64,000 bases of DNA from an uncultured Sulfurovum sp. GTDB taxonomy: Bacteria; Campylobacterota; Campylobacteria; Campylobacterales; Sulfurovaceae. Under the pieces are notes generated by a model. The model made no database searches and was not told the origin of the DNA. It saw only the letters and a list, made by a program, of their open reading frames with translations. The position numbers and the translations under genes were made by a program. Positions 8,887 through 17,356 of the stretch are shown piece after piece (the first letter of the stretch is position 1; every line of letters begins with the position of its first letter). The stretch is taken from assembly GCA_913055205.1 (NCBI GenBank), contig CAJXJN010000005.1, positions 19,298-83,297 on the forward strand. The letters run 5' to 3'.

Positions 8887-9429
8887 GTGGAGAATATAGA
8901 TAAAGTACTTGAGAATAGATATACAAAAGAAAAAGTTGTATTGGCAAAACCAATAGACAACGAGATAGAGATATATGAGAACAGTATACTGATCACCGAA
9001 ATTGACAAGGATGGTTATATTACCTATGCGAATCGTCGGTATATTGAGTTATCAGGTTTTTCCAAAAAGACATTGATCGGCTTACCTTATATTGTCGATC
9101 GCCATCCTGATATGCCGGAGGGACTTTTTCATGCACGCGATCAGATCGTTGCACAAAAAAAGATTTGGCGCGGTTATGTAAAAAGCCTTTGCAGAGATGG
9201 ATCTTTTTATTGGACATTGACCTATATGCAGCCAAAATTGAATGATGAAGGTAAGATCATCGGTTATACACTTACGAGGAGACAGGCATATCCTGAATCG
9301 ATCAAAGAAATGGAAAAAGTATATAACACATTACAAGGGGAAGAACATATAGGAGATCCGTTTTTTATGCGTGGAGAGCTGTTTCATGGTGAAGATTTGG
9401 CAACTCATGCTAATATAGTCGGATCTTAA
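8887..9429 (+). CDS. Aer/CetB-like PAS-domain protein (possible energy taxis sensor)
   Basis: A 180-residue protein that is essentially one PAS domain (residues 30-140), starting at GTG behind an AGGA site. It has the Aer-family signature: ITEIDKDGYITYANRRYIELSGFS, then the DRHPDMPEGLFHARDQI segment and a WRGYVKSLCRDGSFYW strand, which in Aer and CetB form the FAD-binding pocket. In Campylobacter jejuni the separate PAS protein CetB works with the membrane signalling protein CetA; no CetA-like or chemoreceptor gene is adjacent here. It ends four bases from the convergent murJ. FAD binding and a redox-sensing role are inferred from the family. Confidence 0.8.
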   Translation: MENIDKVLENRYTKEKVVLAKPIDNEIEIYENSILITEIDKDGYITYANRRYIELSGFSKKTLIGLPYIVDRHPDMPEGLFHARDQIVAQKKIWRGYVKSLCRDGSFYWTLTYMQPKLNDEGKIIGYTLTRRQAYPESIKEMEKVYNTLQGEEHIGDPFFMRGELFHGEDLATHANIVGS

Positions 9430-9433
9430 GTCA

Positions 9434-10840
9434 TTATCTGATAAATTCAACTATCCAGATATTGAGAAAATAGATGATCACTGAAAAAACGATCATCATT
9501 ACAATAAAATAGAATGATTTTTTGGAGTTGATGATCTCCATAAACTTCTCTGTTCCTACCTCTTTCACTGTAAAGATAAAGAGCACCCATCCACCGATAC
9601 TCCCGGCTAAAGCAAGTCCGGAAGGACCTAAAGGATGCATGAGTATAAGTGAAGAACTTACGCTTGCTATGAGAGAGTAGACGGCGATTTTTGCTGCTTT
9701 GAGGTGTCTGTGTGAAGCATAAAGAAAGAGTGAAAAGAGTTTCGCCAGTCCAAAAGGTAAAAGTCCTACCATATACATGCGCAGTACATTTACGGTCTCC
9801 AGTGTCTGAACCTGTGTAAATTTTCCTCTCTCAAAGAGCAGCCAGACAATGGGTTCTGCCAGTAAGATACCTCCGACCATAGCAGCACCCAGCAAGAATG
9901 CAAGTAACCAAAAGGCTTGGTTCAGGTTTTGATAAGCTGCATCTTCCTGACCGTTCTTAAGTGCTTTGGAGACAGAGGGGAAAAGTACTGTAGCTGTAGC
10001 AATGGCAATGATGGCAAGAGGGAGTTGAAAGACACGATTTGCATAAAAAAGATAGGAGACTGAACCTGTCATCAAAAATGTAGCCAAGAGGGTGTCAATA
10101 AAAGCAGAGATCTGAGGGGTGGAATTTCCCAATATACCCGGGAAAAAAAGAGATTGGAAATGTTTTTTCTCATCTTGTACATCTTTGTGTTTTCTATACT
10201 TCCATCCGCCTAAAAGAAGTTTATGCAGCTTAAATCTGTTTATGGTAACAAGGTGTGCAATGACTTGCAGTGTACCTCCTGTGAGTACAGCAAAACTGAG
10301 TGCATACGCTACAGTTTCAGGGTCCTCTTTCATATAAATATAAAGTGCCCCTATCATAGAGATGTTGAGCAGGGCTGTAGACATGGCAGTGGTTGCAAAA
10401 TGTTCTTTATACTGCAGCAGTGTAGCCAAAAAAGTCACGATAAAGATAAGGTCAAGGTACCAAAAGTTTATGGCAGTGAGTGGTGCAGTATTTGCTATGA
10501 GCTCCTCTCCCCACCCCCATGCCAACAGTTTGGTAATGGGTTCGGGAAAGAACATGATGAGTAAAGAAAATGCCATCAAAAAAAGTAAGAACCGTAAAAA
10601 TACAGCCGTAGCAAAAACCCCTTTATGTTTAGATGCGATGAAAGAGGGCATAAAAGCCTGTGTGAATGCACCTTCTGCAAAGATACGACGAAAGAGATTG
10701 GGTAACTTAAAAGCAACAAAGAACATATCACTCCATACCGAAGCTCCCAGTGCGGAAGCCATAAGTACATCACGTCCTAAACCTGTTACACGTGAAAAGA
10801 GGATACCAAAACTGTTGGTAAAGATGGATTTAAGTCGCAT
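9434..10840 (-). CDS. murJ: Lipid II flippase MurJ
   Basis: A polytopic membrane protein of 468 residues with about 13-14 hydrophobic segments, the MurJ/MviN architecture. It begins with the conserved MRLKSIFTNSFGILFSRVTG and shows VARRIFAEGAFTQAFMPSF-like sequence (FRRIFAEGAFTQAF), a family hallmark around the substrate cavity. It flips undecaprenyl-linked peptidoglycan precursor across the inner membrane. The gene follows the syntenic order near cysS and ruvA, though a PAS gene on the other strand lies between it and cysS. Promoter and ribosome-binding site are in the 258-bp gap before the rhodanese gene. Confidence 0.95.
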   Translation of the reverse strand: MRLKSIFTNSFGILFSRVTGLGRDVLMASALGASVWSDMFFVAFKLPNLFRRIFAEGAFTQAFMPSFIASKHKGVFATAVFLRFLLFLMAFSLLIMFFPEPITKLLAWGWGEELIANTAPLTAINFWYLDLIFIVTFLATLLQYKEHFATTAMSTALLNISMIGALYIYMKEDPETVAYALSFAVLTGGTLQVIAHLVTINRFKLHKLLLGGWKYRKHKDVQDEKKHFQSLFFPGILGNSTPQISAFIDTLLATFLMTGSVSYLFYANRVFQLPLAIIAIATATVLFPSVSKALKNGQEDAAYQNLNQAFWLLAFLLGAAMVGGILLAEPIVWLLFERGKFTQVQTLETVNVLRMYMVGLLPFGLAKLFSLFLYASHRHLKAAKIAVYSLIASVSSSLILMHPLGPSGLALAGSIGGWVLFIFTVKEVGTEKFMEIINSKKSFYFIVMMIVFSVIIYFLNIWIVEFIR

Positions 10841-11098
10841 AATTCTCTTTAGTTGTTATTTTAAAGGTATTTTAACATAGATAAACCAAGCATTGCGACT
10901 TATCAGCAATATTGCAAAAAATGATAGATATTCCTGATCTGTTTTCAGGGATTGAACAGAATTTGCCATAAATCTAAATATAATGAATGAATATATTTAC
11001 TATTTAACTGATTTATATATTGAAATACCTATAATAAAGTCCTTTGAATATCAGGTATGGTCTACATGGTACGATAATAAAATATACAAGGAAACAGA

Positions 11099-11563
11099 AT
11101 GAGAAAAATTTTATGGATTGTTACTTTTGCTATGGTCATAGTGAATGCAAAAGATACAGTAGATGCAAAAACTTATATTAGTTCGATACACTCAAAACAG
11201 ATAGAGGCAAAAGAACTTTATAAACTGATCAAAAAAGATGAAGACAATCTTTATATCGTTGATATTCGGGAGCCTGACCAGGTAGGACATGGAGAAATAT
11301 TTCATTTAAATCTGGTAACGATCACCAGAGGGTATTTGGAGTTTAAGATCGAAAAAGAGATCCCCAATAAAGATGCACAGGTTGTGATCTACTGCTGTAC
11401 AGGCAAGAGAGGGAATTTGGCTGCCAAAACACTGACAGATATGGGATATACCAATGTCGCTTCGCTCAAATGGGGTATCAGAGAGTGGGTAACAGAAGGC
11501 TATCCTCTTGATACAGTATATGGAGAGGTATTTTTAAAAGATATTAAACCGGCAGTTAAATAA
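11099..11563 (+). CDS. Periplasmic rhodanese-domain protein
   Basis: The 154-residue product has a signal peptide (MRKILWIVTFAMVIVNAKD) and one rhodanese domain. The active-site loop is CTGKRG, with the sulfur-accepting cysteine at residue 100 preceded by a second cysteine (YCCTGKRG), and the domain holds the usual opening YIVDIREPDQVGHGEI and closing LKWGIREW. It probably binds or transfers sulfane sulfur in the periplasm, in keeping with a sulfur-oxidising lifestyle, although substrates cannot be read from sequence. An AAGGA ribosome site precedes the ATG. It stands alone between murJ (divergent) and ruvA. Confidence 0.87.
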   Translation: MRKILWIVTFAMVIVNAKDTVDAKTYISSIHSKQIEAKELYKLIKKDEDNLYIVDIREPDQVGHGEIFHLNLVTITRGYLEFKIEKEIPNKDAQVVIYCCTGKRGNLAAKTLTDMGYTNVASLKWGIREWVTEGYPLDTVYGEVFLKDIKPAVK

Positions 11564-11715
11564 TATATGACAAGTTTGTCAATGTGGACAATATCTGGTT
11601 TGTTCAGTGTATAAGTATGATCGTAAATTTTAAAAAGTATTACAATATGACATATTTTTCAGGTTTTCAAAAAAAGTGTTGATATACTTTGATAATTAAT
11701 TGATAAGGGTATGTC

Positions 11716-12273
11716 ATGATAGTAGGTATAGAAGGGACAGTCGAACGAAAAGATCCCACTTTTGTGCATCTGAATGTAAATGGTATCATCTATGAAGTAC
11801 AAGTATCGATCAATACTTCAAATGCTATCAAGGAAAAGAAAGTAAAGCTTTTTGTAACACAGGTCATCCGTGAAGATGCAAATCTTCTTTTTGGATTTAT
11901 GGATACCAATGAAAAGAAGATGTTCGATACGGTACTTAAGATCAATGGTGTAGGTCCTAAAGTAGGGCTTGCTATCTGTTCAACTTTTACGCCAAGTACT
12001 TTTGCAAAAGTGGTAGCTTCCAAAGATGTAAGTATGCTTAAACGTGTACCGGGTATCGGTCCAAAAGCTGCGAGCCGTATTTTGGTCGAATTGGCTGATT
12101 TTATTGTTGATGGTAATGGAGAGAGTGGAAACTCTGGAGCATTGGGCGAAGCTGTAATGGCCTTAGAGAGTTTAGGCTTTAAAAAAGATGCCATCCAAAA
12201 AGCACTTTCCGGATGTTCGGGAGATACGAGTACCCTGGTCAAAGAAGGGTTGAAAAAATTACAAAGATTATAA
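11716..12273 (+). CDS. ruvA: Holliday junction branch migration protein RuvA
   Basis: Binds four-way junctions as a tetramer and loads RuvB for branch migration. The 185-residue protein has the OB-fold opening [23 protein letters not shown] (shortened in some copies), two helix-hairpin-helix motifs ([14 protein letters not shown] and [19 protein letters not shown]) and a short C-terminal helical domain after a glycine-rich linker that contacts RuvB. Its position beside murJ and a few kilobases before murF is part of the Campylobacter-like order. No ruvB or ruvC is nearby. Confidence 0.97.
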   Translation: MIVGIEGTVERKDPTFVHLNVNGIIYEVQVSINTSNAIKEKKVKLFVTQVIREDANLLFGFMDTNEKKMFDTVLKINGVGPKVGLAICSTFTPSTFAKVVASKDVSMLKRVPGIGPKAASRILVELADFIVDGNGESGNSGALGEAVMALESLGFKKDAIQKALSGCSGDTSTLVKEGLKKLQRL

Positions 12274-12279
12274 TCGTAC

Positions 12280-12504
12280 TTAGATTTTATCTTTTTCTTG
12301 CCTTATAGTTATCGTCGGATAAGCAAATCCAAGATGATTATCTTTAAGAATTTTCATAATCTGATATATGATATATTCTTTTGTTGCTAGCCAGTTGTTC
12401 CAATCTACAGAACGACCGAAACAATACACTAAGATGTGAATATAAATTATACTCATCTGCTTCAGGTGGATATACCATCTTGAGGTAATCTGCCAATTTT
12501 CCAT
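12280..12504 (-). pseudogene. Remnant of MscS-family mechanosensitive channel C-terminus
   Basis: Only a C-terminal piece remains. Residues such as ILVYCFGRSVDWNNWLATKE followed by IIYQIMKILKDNHLGFAYPT match the last strand and helix of MscS-family channels, where YCF/K-T-T-xW-x-E-W-L-x-IKE and FAFPSQT are typical. The upstream part of the frame is not recognisable as MscS, and no pore helix is encoded. It abuts the 3' end of ruvA and is followed by the duplicated outer-membrane gene region, so it looks like the stump left when that region was inserted or rearranged. Confidence 0.6.
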
Positions 12505-12561
12505 TAGGACCTTTTTTTAATTTTTATCACATTTTCTCACATTTTCTCACAATAACCCTTT

Positions 12562-12577
12562 TGGCACATCTTTGGCA
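12562..12577 (+). promoter_or_regulatory. Candidate sigma-54 promoter of first OMP gene
   Basis: TGGCACATCTTTGGCA matches the RpoN -24/-12 consensus TGGCACRNNNNTTGCW at every defined base but one (TGGCA instead of TTGCA in the -12 box). The start codon is 47 bases downstream with an AAAAGGAG ribosome site. The same 16 bases are conserved at 13493-13508 before the paralogue. The alternative is a chance effect of a TTTGGCACAT direct repeat. Confidence 0.5.
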
Positions 12578-12623
12578 CATCTTAATGTTACAATGAAAAT
12601 GCGTAAACAAAAGGAGAATTAAT

Positions 12624-13310
12624 ATGAAAAAGTTTACACTTTCTGTAGTAACGGTTTTGGCAATGAGTACATTTGCAGTAGCAGGTGGAGATATAGTACC
12701 AGTAGTTGAACCGGTAGTGGAGGCGCCGCCACCGGCAGCAAAGACAGGATTCTATGTAGGTGGGGCTATCAGCTTGATTCAGAATGATTTTAGATCTTGG
12801 TATTATTCTGAGTATTACAATGAAAATCGTACAATGGCGATAGGCAATACGGATCATATAGGAGGGATGCTGCAGGTCGGATATAAATTCAACCCTTATC
12901 TCGCAGTGGAGACACGCTACTGGATCGCAGGGGATGAAGATTGGCAAGATACAGAGAACTGGGGTGATAATGACACGTTTACAACAGAATTTGATGCAAT
13001 GGGACTCTATCTTAAACCTATGTACCCTGTAATGGATGGACTGGATGTCTATGCTTTGCTTGGGTTCGATATTATGAATTATGATTTAACTGCAAAAGAT
13101 GGGGATGGTAGTCCATATGCACATCGTAATTTTTCAGACACCGCTTTCTCGTGGGGCCTGGGCGCTTCCTATGCCGTCAATGACTCGCTTGCTGTCTTTG
13201 TGGACTATGTAAGACTCTATGATGATACGATCCAGGTATTCTATAATAGTGACGTCTTTGCAGATATCACTTCAGATACCTGTAACTTCGGTATTACATA
13301 CAGTTTCTAA
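12624..13310 (+). CDS. Outer-membrane beta-barrel protein, first tandem copy
   Basis: A 228-residue protein with signal peptide MKKFTLSVVTVLAMSTFAVA, a short proline/valine-rich linker (VPVVEPVVEAPPPAAK) and then an eight-stranded OmpA/OmpX-like barrel opening with GFYVGGAISL and ending in the aromatic-terminated strand FGITYSF, the signal for outer-membrane assembly. Such porin-family proteins in Campylobacterota are abundant surface proteins without a defined enzymatic role. It is followed by a strong hairpin terminator and a paralogue about 75% alike by eye. Loop segments between strands differ most from the paralogue. Confidence 0.85.
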   Translation: MKKFTLSVVTVLAMSTFAVAGGDIVPVVEPVVEAPPPAAKTGFYVGGAISLIQNDFRSWYYSEYYNENRTMAIGNTDHIGGMLQVGYKFNPYLAVETRYWIAGDEDWQDTENWGDNDTFTTEFDAMGLYLKPMYPVMDGLDVYALLGFDIMNYDLTAKDGDGSPYAHRNFSDTAFSWGLGASYAVNDSLAVFVDYVRLYDDTIQVFYNSDVFADITSDTCNFGITYSF

Positions 13311-13317
13311 AACATTT

Positions 13318-13358
13318 CTGCCGCATTACGGTGCGGTAGAATTTAAATCGTCTTTTTT
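13318..13358 (+). terminator. Rho-independent terminator of first OMP gene
   Basis: CTGCCGCA-TTACGG-TGCGGTAG forms an eight-pair stem (one G-U pair) at 13318-13339, followed after a short AT stretch by TCTTTTTT. The same structure follows the second copy. Confidence 0.75.
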
Positions 13359-13492
13359 GATTATTATGAATTCAGTAAGGTGAATCCTTCTTTCTGCTTG
13401 TACTCTCTTTAATAAAAATCTTCTTTTGTATTGTCCTTTATATGTTTGTTTGAGATCAAACTTTTTATCACATTTTCTCACAATAACCCTTT

Positions 13493-13508
13493 TGGCACAT
13501 CTTTGGCA
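13493..13508 (+). promoter_or_regulatory. Candidate sigma-54 promoter of second OMP gene
   Basis: The 16-base TGGCACATCTTTGGCA is identical to the copy at 12562-12577 and again lies 47 bases before the ATG at 13555. Identity here is expected from the duplication, so it is not independent evidence, but retention alongside its own terminator suggests each copy is separately transcribed. Confidence 0.48.
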
Positions 13509-13554
13509 CATTTCAATGTTACAATGAAATTGCGTAAACAAAAGGAGAATTAAT

Positions 13555-14241
13555 ATGAAAAAGTTTACACTTTCTGTAGTAACGGTTTTGGCAATGAGTA
13601 CATTTGCAGTAGCAGGTGGAGATATAGCACCGGTAGTAGAGCCGGTAGTAGAGGCAACAGCACCGGCAGCAAAAACAGGGTTCTATGTAGGTGGAGCTAT
13701 CAGTTCGTTTAAAAATGACTTTAGAGCTCATAGTGGAGGGGATGGTTATGATGACACAATGGCACAAGGAGATACAGACCCTATTGGCGGGATGCTGCAG
13801 GTTGGGTATAAGTTCAATCAATACCTGGCAGTGGAGACGCGTTACTGGCTCGCAGGGGATGAGGAGTGGACAGATCTGGAGAATTGGGGAGATTATCCTT
13901 TCACAACGGAATTTGATGCAATGGGACTCTACCTTAAACCTATGTATCCGGTAGCGGATGGGCTGGATGTCTATGCTTTGCTTGGGTTTGCCCTTATGAA
14001 TTATGATCTGACTGGAAAATATCCGGATGGTACTCCATATGCACACCGCAATTTCTCGGATACGGCGTTCTCTTACGGAGTGGGAGCTTCATATGCCATC
14101 AATGATTCATTTTCAGTATTTGCAGACTATGTGAGACTCTATGATGATGATATTAAAGTATTCTTCTACGGTGATGGAGAGTTTGATGCTGGAGAGATTA
14201 CTTCTGATACCTTTAACTTCGGTATTACATACAGTTTCTAA
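13555..14241 (+). CDS. Outer-membrane beta-barrel protein, second tandem copy
   Basis: Also 228 residues, with the same signal peptide and barrel plan as its upstream neighbour: linker VVEPVVEATAPAAK, first strand GFYVGGAIS, shared motifs GGMLQVGYKFN, VETRYWLAGDEEW, FDAMGLYLKPMYPV and the terminal FGITYSF. The presumed loop after strand 1 and the stretch near residues 195-220 differ from the first copy (for example FFYGDGEFDAGEIT here), pointing to divergence in exposed loops. Separate promoter and terminator suggest independent expression. Role unknown. Confidence 0.85.
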   Translation: MKKFTLSVVTVLAMSTFAVAGGDIAPVVEPVVEATAPAAKTGFYVGGAISSFKNDFRAHSGGDGYDDTMAQGDTDPIGGMLQVGYKFNQYLAVETRYWLAGDEEWTDLENWGDYPFTTEFDAMGLYLKPMYPVADGLDVYALLGFALMNYDLTGKYPDGTPYAHRNFSDTAFSYGVGASYAINDSFSVFADYVRLYDDDIKVFFYGDGEFDAGEITSDTFNFGITYSF

Positions 14242-14248
14242 AACCCTT

Positions 14249-14290
14249 CTGCCGCATTACGGTGCGGTAGAATTTAAATCGTCTTTTTTA
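14249..14290 (+). terminator. Rho-independent terminator of second OMP gene
   Basis: Duplicate of the terminator at 13318: stem CTGCCGCA/TGCGGTAG at 14249-14270, then TCTTTTTT ending near 14290. Confidence 0.75.
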
Positions 14291-14416
14291 ATTATTATGA
14301 ATGTAGTAAGGTAAATCCATTTTTACATATAGGTAGATTTTGATACGTAGTCAAATGTATGGCATAGTTATGATTTTTTTAGTAATATGACTGATATCTA
14401 TAGTTATTATAATCCT

Positions 14417-15244
14417 CTAACCTCTTTTAAAGATCAATTCCTGAACTTCTTTTCCTATGGCTTGGGCAACTACGTTGCATTTTACGATAAAAAGAAAATA
14501 AACAGGACGATCAGCTTCCAGATAAAGACTTTCAAAATTTCCCATACCTTTGGCCAATACGATATCGGCACGATCAAAAATGGCTTTTGACTCTGCATTG
14601 GCCTCTTTAAGATCATATCCGGGAGTTGCAACGCCTGTATCAATAATATGAGCACAGTTTTTGAGTATCTGTGCTTCCTTCACTGTGACATCATTGATAA
14701 TAGGTTTTCCCCTTACAAAATAATATACGTCTACATTGTAGCTCTTTTTGATCATTTCGATCAGTAGTTTGTCAAAGATATGTTCACCGACATTATCACC
14801 AATGAATACCAGCTCTTTCGCCTCTTTCAGTTCTTGTTCAAAATCAGCAAGATCATCTATGCCAAAAGAGCGATGAAAATGACTTTGGATCGTCGCATTA
14901 AGATCAAGCTGATTTTGTGCACCAAAGTCGATCACATTACCGATAGTAGCCAGTTTGATCGCCTCTTGGATTGTATGTACGAAATCTGTATTGACCTCAA
15001 GGGCAAGTTTGGTTGCATGTTCTTTTGCAAGTGCTACAGGATCAGCTTCACCGGTGATCTCTGAAATCATACTATAAATACTTTTAGCTATCTGTGGAGG
15101 TGTATGGTTTAGATCATGATCTATCAATAGTTGTGCAGTATGATCAAGAAGCGTTTTGCTTTTGTTATCATCTAGTCCAAGTAATTTAGATACTTTGAGT
15201 GTCTGATTCATGAGGCAGGTGATGCAGTCAGGTTTAATATTCAC
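14417..15244 (-). CDS. DUF89 / ARMT1-like family protein
   Basis: The 275-residue protein belongs to the DUF89 (damage-control phosphatase) family. It opens with MNIKPDCITCLMNQTL, which has the paired cysteines typical of prokaryotic members, and contains GDNVGEHIFDKLLIE and VYYFVRGKPIINDVTVKEA, with the conserved D-N and the downstream Asp residues (ADIVLAKGMGNFESL) that hold metal in the family. Family members dephosphorylate damaged or side-product phosphometabolites; the substrate here is unknown. It is convergent with the OMP genes and divergent from the next plus-strand unit. Confidence 0.85.
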   Translation of the reverse strand: MNIKPDCITCLMNQTLKVSKLLGLDDNKSKTLLDHTAQLLIDHDLNHTPPQIAKSIYSMISEITGEADPVALAKEHATKLALEVNTDFVHTIQEAIKLATIGNVIDFGAQNQLDLNATIQSHFHRSFGIDDLADFEQELKEAKELVFIGDNVGEHIFDKLLIEMIKKSYNVDVYYFVRGKPIINDVTVKEAQILKNCAHIIDTGVATPGYDLKEANAESKAIFDRADIVLAKGMGNFESLYLEADRPVYFLFIVKCNVVAQAIGKEVQELIFKRG

Positions 15245-15362
15245 TTTGCACGTCCTTTTATTTTTTGTTATTGTATCACTTCTTGTTTATAAAAACAGTA
15301 TCAGTAAAAAAGAAGATTTATAATGATATGCTTCGAAAATAAACAAGTTATGGAGTCATAGT

Positions 15363-15632
15363 ATCAAACAGTTTTTACTTAAAATTTTATTTCTTTTTTA
15401 TCTAACCTCCTCCTTTCTAAGTGCAACACATATACATACCGATGATGAGGCACATGCCGATACGTGTCAAGTCTGTGTCCTCGTGAAGGTTTTCCATAGT
15501 GCTGATGTACCAAACCTTGGAGTTGATATCCCTCTCTTTAATGCTGTTTATGATACGATAGAACTCACTTACAGTTACACTGCTACTTCTGTCTATAAAG
15601 GATATCGAAGCACTGCACCCCCTTCATATTGA
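15363..15632 (+). CDS. Small secreted His/Cys protein lacking a standard start codon
   Basis: An 89-codon frame runs from an ATC at 15363 to a TGA at 15630. It has a good hydrophobic leader (KQFLLKILFLFYLTSSFLSA), then a metal-site-like cluster THIHTDDEAHADTCQVCVL with three histidines and CXXC, and ends in TAPPSY. The arrangement recalls short DUF2946-like periplasmic proteins linked to metal handling. No ATG, GTG or TTG is in frame between the upstream TGA at 15324 and the leader. A GGAG at 15352-15355 lies seven bases before ATC. It may use ATC, start elsewhere by frameshift, or be a recently killed gene. It precedes the barrel gene at 15691. Confidence 0.5.
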   Translation: MKQFLLKILFLFYLTSSFLSATHIHTDDEAHADTCQVCVLVKVFHSADVPNLGVDIPLFNAVYDTIELTYSYTATSVYKGYRSTAPPSY

Positions 15633-15690
15633 ACTTCTTATACACATTAACAACGATCAGTAATTATTAATATCAATGAAGGATAACTCT

Positions 15691-16527
15691 ATGAAAAAAA
15701 TACAAACTATACTTATGGCATCACTGCTTTTGATGAGTACATATGCTGATGATACAGTACTTAAATTGACGTATGAAACATTAGACTTTGATAACTCAAA
15801 GAAAAAAGACAAAGGAAAAAGAGTAGGTATTGCTTTAGACTATAAACAAGAAAACAGTCTCTATCAACTGCTCTATGAAAAAACAGATACGGATACATTT
15901 CAACCACCACTTACAAAAGATCTGAAAGTAGATAAATATTACTTTAAGTATACACGAAAACTAGATGCTGTACAGGCATTTAGTCTAAGTTATGCAACCA
16001 TTGATGATAATCTTATGAAAGAGACAGATGGTGGGCATATCTATGGGCTTGGTTACTGTTATGATGATTTTGGTTTGACACAGTATTTGAGTGATTATAA
16101 ACATTTTAATGTGTATCAAACTGAAGCTAAATACACGTTTAAAAAGCAGTTTGGTGAAGTAAAAACCAGTGCAACCATTTTAGGAAAATATATTCATCTA
16201 CAAGACAAAGGGAGCAATGATTTCAGTAAAAATGCCAAAGAGAACTACTTTACTCCAGGTGTGAAACTTCATACAGACTATAAGGGATATCATTTTGGGA
16301 TGGGAGCATTTTTCGGAAAGAGAATTTTTGCTGTAATGAATAATGGATTTAAGGTACAACACCATGCGATGGAGTTTAAAGAGACCTATATGTGTGGTAT
16401 AGGTAAACATTTTGAGCGGGGTGACGTACATTTAAAATATGTATACCAAAAAGCATCTGAAATACCTATACACAATGACAATGTCAAAGTACAAAACATC
16501 ATTTTACAAATAGGGTATCATTTTTAG
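15691..16527 (+). CDS. Outer-membrane beta-barrel protein, unknown role
   Basis: A 278-residue protein; the start at 15691 is chosen because AAGGA at 15679-15683 is correctly spaced to it, whereas the ATG at 15676 overlaps that site. The signal peptide is MKKIQTILMASLLLMSTYAD. The mature part is rich in alternating strands (YKQENSLYQLLYEKT, YYFKYTRKLDAVQAFSLSYA) and ends IILQIGYHF, a classical outer-membrane assembly signal. No enzymatic motif is visible. The small His/Cys protein gene lies directly upstream on the same strand, so the two may be expressed together, perhaps in metal uptake; that link is inference. Confidence 0.75.
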   Translation: MKKIQTILMASLLLMSTYADDTVLKLTYETLDFDNSKKKDKGKRVGIALDYKQENSLYQLLYEKTDTDTFQPPLTKDLKVDKYYFKYTRKLDAVQAFSLSYATIDDNLMKETDGGHIYGLGYCYDDFGLTQYLSDYKHFNVYQTEAKYTFKKQFGEVKTSATILGKYIHLQDKGSNDFSKNAKENYFTPGVKLHTDYKGYHFGMGAFFGKRIFAVMNNGFKVQHHAMEFKETYMCGIGKHFERGDVHLKYVYQKASEIPIHNDNVKVQNIILQIGYHF

Positions 16528-16540
16528 AGGTACCCTATAT

Positions 16541-17356
16541 TTACCAAATACTATATCCAAATTTTATATTTAATGAATTGTGCAGATCTTCATCATCGAT
16601 CTCATGACTATAGGAGAGTGTGGTAAACCATTTTTTATTTATTTTATAAAATAGTGTACTCATGATAGAGTTTGCAGCATGTTCAGTGGTAAACTTACTT
16701 TGGGCATAGCTGTATGCAATATTGGCATAAAAATGGGATGTAAAATAGTAACCGGTCCCTATGTAGAATGTATTCGTATTCCGGAGGGGGGTGATAGTTT
16801 GTTCATCATTGATAAATGTATGACTTACACCAGTAAAAATTGAAAGTGATGATTGTGGATAGTAGGTCAATGAACTATAAAATGTATAGTCTGTTTTGTT
16901 GCCGATAAAATCATAAGTTGGTAATTTTACCCCTAGTCCAAGACCAAGTTTTAGAGATTTTGTAAGCTTGAATTTTCGTTTGATCTTGAGGGTAGTGTCC
17001 TGCATACCATTGTCACTGTCAGTTTTAAAATAACCAGTTCTTAGAGAGTAGCTCCATGTATTATGATAATAGGTTATTTGTACTTTTGTAGTATATTGTG
17101 TATCTCTTCCAATAAGATCTTCATTGTTACTAAATCCATAACCAAAGCTGATATCTAAACCATCATTATCTTTCTCTTCCGGAAGTTTTAATGTATTGGT
17201 TGAACATCCTTGAGAGTCAACTTCATCTAAAAAAGGAGTGTCTATACATTGATCTATAGTGTCAGGCACACCATCCATATCTTGATCTATTGTTGATTGG
17301 GCACTGCTTAGTGAGTGTAGTGTTAGCCAAAGTAAAAGTATTCTAGTCATCTTCAT
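16541..17356 (-). CDS. Outer-membrane barrel with thrombospondin-3-like calcium repeat
   Basis: I place the start at 17356 (MKMTRILLLWLTLHSLSSAQ), about 271 residues, because this gives a proper signal peptide; the open frame continues upstream but there reads a lysine-rich shadow of the neighbouring acidic repeats. After the leader comes one TSP3-type calcium loop, DQDMDGVPDTIDQC, then a beta-barrel ending KFGYSIW. The barrel resembles proteins that score as porin or transporter-like. Its start overlaps the stop of the acidic protein gene, and both lie downstream of a two-component system on the same strand, so the four genes are likely one operon. Function unknown. Confidence 0.72.
   Translation of the reverse strand: MKMTRILLLWLTLHSLSSAQSTIDQDMDGVPDTIDQCIDTPFLDEVDSQGCSTNTLKLPEEKDNDGLDISFGYGFSNNEDLIGRDTQYTTKVQITYYHNTWSYSLRTGYFKTDSDNGMQDTTLKIKRKFKLTKSLKLGLGLGVKLPTYDFIGNKTDYTFYSSLTYYPQSSLSIFTGVSHTFINDEQTITPLRNTNTFYIGTGYYFTSHFYANIAYSYAQSKFTTEHAANSIMSTLFYKINKKWFTTLSYSHEIDDEDLHNSLNIKFGYSIW

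Larger units (their letters stand above)
12531..14290 (+). repeat. Tandem duplication of promoter, OMP gene and terminator
   Basis: Two consecutive units, about 12531-13358 and 13462-14290, share the same upstream block (from the TTTTCTCACAATAACCCTTT run to the ATG, nearly identical over about 90 bases), homologous 228-codon genes and the same downstream hairpin and AATTTAAATCGTCTTTTTT tail. Flanking regions and the first ~35 codons are nearly identical while the middle of the genes has diverged, as expected when surface loops are under diversifying selection or the ends are being homogenised. Confidence 0.9.
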
